DNA of 64,000 nt, taken from positions 1 through 64,000 of the forward strand of contig CAVJRQ010000065.1 of NCBI GenBank assembly GCA_963652075.1. The letters run 5' to 3'. The stretch is from Phocaeicola_A sp963652075. Its GTDB lineage: Bacteria; Bacteroidota; Bacteroidia; Bacteroidales; Bacteroidaceae. This document shows, piece by piece, positions 62,613 through 64,000 of the stretch. Made by a program: the position numbers and the translations under genes. The first letter of the stretch is position 1. Each line of letters begins with the position of its first letter. The notes below the pieces were generated by a model. That model had not been told where the DNA came from, made no database searches, and was given only the letters and a program-made list of their open reading frames with translations.

Positions 62613-63074
62613 TGTTTGCAATTCTAAGTCTTTATCCTTGAAGTATGGTAGCTGTCTGTTTTTGCATTGAATACCCTCGTATTGGAGTTCTCGAACCCGC
62701 GTTTTTAGCTCCCGGACTGTCCGGACTTATCACAAGAGTTCCCGGACTTTCACTGCATTCTTCAGAAATAGTAGAACGTCAAGCGTGCGTATCTCGGTCG
62801 GTACCCGTTCAGTCCGTTGGTGATTCCCGGTATCCGCGGCAAAGTTAATGCTTCTTTCTCAAACCGTCGCCGGAAAGGGTGTATTTGGAGACTTTCAGAA
62901 AAGAAATCGAGTTATTCCCGTTGTGGTTTGTTTTCAAATCAGTATCTTTGTGCCGTAGAGTACAGTTATTTGGTTGTTGGGCAGCACCGTGGTTAGCGGG
63001 TTTTTCCGATAACGTTTTACGCCTGCTGGATAAGGTGTGTCCTGACACGGATTGAGTAAATTTAGCGTTCAGCC
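62613..63074. other. Intergenic region before the radical SAM gene
   Basis: I see no gene here. A minus-strand TAACTTTG (62840-62847) may be a -7 element for the PP2C-like gene. The CGGACTGTCCGGACTT stretch near 62715 resembles the ends of the repeat elements only by a few bases. Confidence 0.4.
62920..62950 (+). promoter_or_regulatory. Promoter candidate for the radical SAM gene
   Basis: GTTG (62920-62923) lies 19 bp from TATCTTTG (62943-62950), an exact -7 match on the plus strand, about 125 bp before the first possible ATG at 63075. Confidence 0.45.
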
Positions 63075-63129
63075 ATGTGTGAATCGAACATTATACGACG
63101 ACAGTATCTCTTGAGCCGGTGCAGATACT

Positions 63130-63139
63130 NNNNNNNNNN
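63130..63139. other. Assembly gap (10 N)
   Basis: Ten undetermined bases. The number may be nominal, so the reading frame across it cannot be trusted. Confidence 0.99.
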
Positions 63140-64000
63140 CCTCCACGTTCGCTCCCGGATGGTTGTGCCTTGATGTGGGACTACGAGTGGCATTGGGTGC
63201 GGTGGTCATTGAAAGGTGATTCAATGATGGATGAGTTCCAAAGAATGATTGGGGAGTTTCATCTGGAAAGCAAGGCCGGCGACAAAACGCCGCTGACAAT
63301 GAAAGCACTGTTGCTCAACCGCTATCTGCATTGGAGCAGTGGTTATGCTTCCATCGAAGAAGAGTTGAACAACTTTGAGCAGTGGTACAAGGAACACTAT
63401 TTGACATGGCCGACCAATGAAGAACGGAAGGCATACGCCAGTCCGGTATTCGGAATCAGTCGTCACCGCATGGGCGTGGACGGAAAGGGTGTTACCACAC
63501 TCGTAACCTTTATGGGCTGTCCTCTAAAATGTAAGTTCTGTCTGAACGACCAGTGTCATGAGGACATCTATCAGGAAAACTGTAAGGATTTGCGCCGCTA
63601 CATCCGGATGCTCACTCCACAACAGCTCTACGACATCGTGAAGCAGGACAACATCTACTTTCAGACGACCGGTGGCGGCATCTGTTTTGGCGGTGGCGAA
63701 CCTACCATGCAGGCAAAGTTTATCATTGAATTTGCCAAGTTGTGTCCGAAAAACTGGAAAATCACTTTGGAGACCTCACTGTACTGTTCCTACAATACCA
63801 TCAAGGCATTGTCACCATACGTGGCCGAATGGATAGTGGACATTAAAAGCATGGACTCCTCTATATACGAAAGGTACACGGGCGTAAGGTCGGCAGTACG
63901 TCAGCATCTGCTATCTGCGGCAAAACTGCTGTCATTGGACAAAGTGACCGTCAAGGTGCCGCATATCCCCGGCTTCACCACAGAGGAGGATGTAAAGACC
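63140..64000 (+). CDS. Radical SAM protein, partial (gap at 5' side, window edge at 3' side)
   Basis: The frame is open from the gap to the end of the window. It contains the radical SAM cluster motif CPLKCKFC (from 63518) followed by LNDQCHE, the GGEP motif in CFGGGEPTMQ, and WIVDIKSMDSSIYERYTG, as in activating enzymes of the pyruvate formate-lyase activase type. The N-terminal part before the cluster (about 100 residues) is not typical. Possible starts after the gap are ATG 63173 and ATG 63224. The sequence before the gap also has an ATG at 63075 with an open frame up to the N run, so the true start may be there. The partner or substrate is unknown. Confidence 0.8.

Noticed and set aside
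62700..62760. CCGGACTGTCCGGACTT stretch as a repeat-element remnant
   Set aside because: The likeness is limited to CGGACT and there is no array or shared leader.

Overview
The window looks like a chromosomal segment of a gut-type Bacteroidales bacterium, most likely Bacteroides or a close relative. The reasons are SusC/SusD outer-membrane pairs, a hybrid two-component system (periplasmic beta-propeller, kinase, receiver and AraC domains in one protein), a Rho factor with a long disordered insertion, and repeated promoters of the Bacteroides form TTTG-N19/21-TAnnTTTG. No rRNA, tRNA, phage, insertion sequence or CRISPR array was seen. A run of 10 N at 63130-63139 marks an assembly gap. Species cannot be assigned from the sequence alone.

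From 0.1 to 13.6 kb the genes are mostly leftward housekeeping genes: a WaaP/InaA-like kinase, serS, uxuA, then a compact operon read as dnaN, DnaQ-like exonuclease, coaBC, recN, rlmB and a TPR protein with a degenerate protease domain, and finally rho. From 13.9 to 17.1 kb three rightward genes follow (ridA, a DUF3805/DUF3806-type gene and an ABC-F ATPase). From 17.6 to 21.4 kb lie a divergent MenD-like ThDP enzyme, engB and a sodium/solute symporter. At 21.5-23.8 kb a UDP-glucuronate-epimerase-like gene is paired with a galacturonokinase-like GHMP kinase.

Two pectin-related loci dominate the middle. The first (23.9-29.0 kb) holds a beta-helix GH141-like protein, a GH29 fucosidase and a GH28 polygalacturonase. 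The second (36.4-55.6 kb) is a full polysaccharide utilisation locus: the hybrid regulator, a three-domain SUMF1/Asp-box/PL10 protein, KdgF, a second PL10 lyase, a CE12-CE8 double esterase, and a surface operon of a beta-helix lipoprotein, SusC and SusD. Together these genes could deacetylate and demethylate pectin, cleave it by lyase and hydrolase, import the products and linearise unsaturated uronates. Between the loci sit a phospholipase-D family protein, an S41 protease lipoprotein, nudC, a CbpA-type DnaJ and hisS. The right end carries the leftward set nrdJ, malQ and folB, a PP2C-like gene, and a radical SAM gene broken by the gap and cut by the window edge.

The most unusual structure is a family of intergenic repeat elements at 48-96, 17132-17557, 32102-32426 and 55749-55937. 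Two copies have recognisable terminal inverted repeats of about 20 bp. All four carry an array of a perfect palindrome (ACGTAAGTACTTACGT) repeated at exactly 22-bp steps. The largest copy also has a five-unit 23-bp array centred on CGTACG and an 11-bp array of GGTTAACGGCT. The order of internal modules differs between copies, and every copy lies a few bases to some tens of bases past the stop codon of a leftward gene. I do not recognise this as a named element family.
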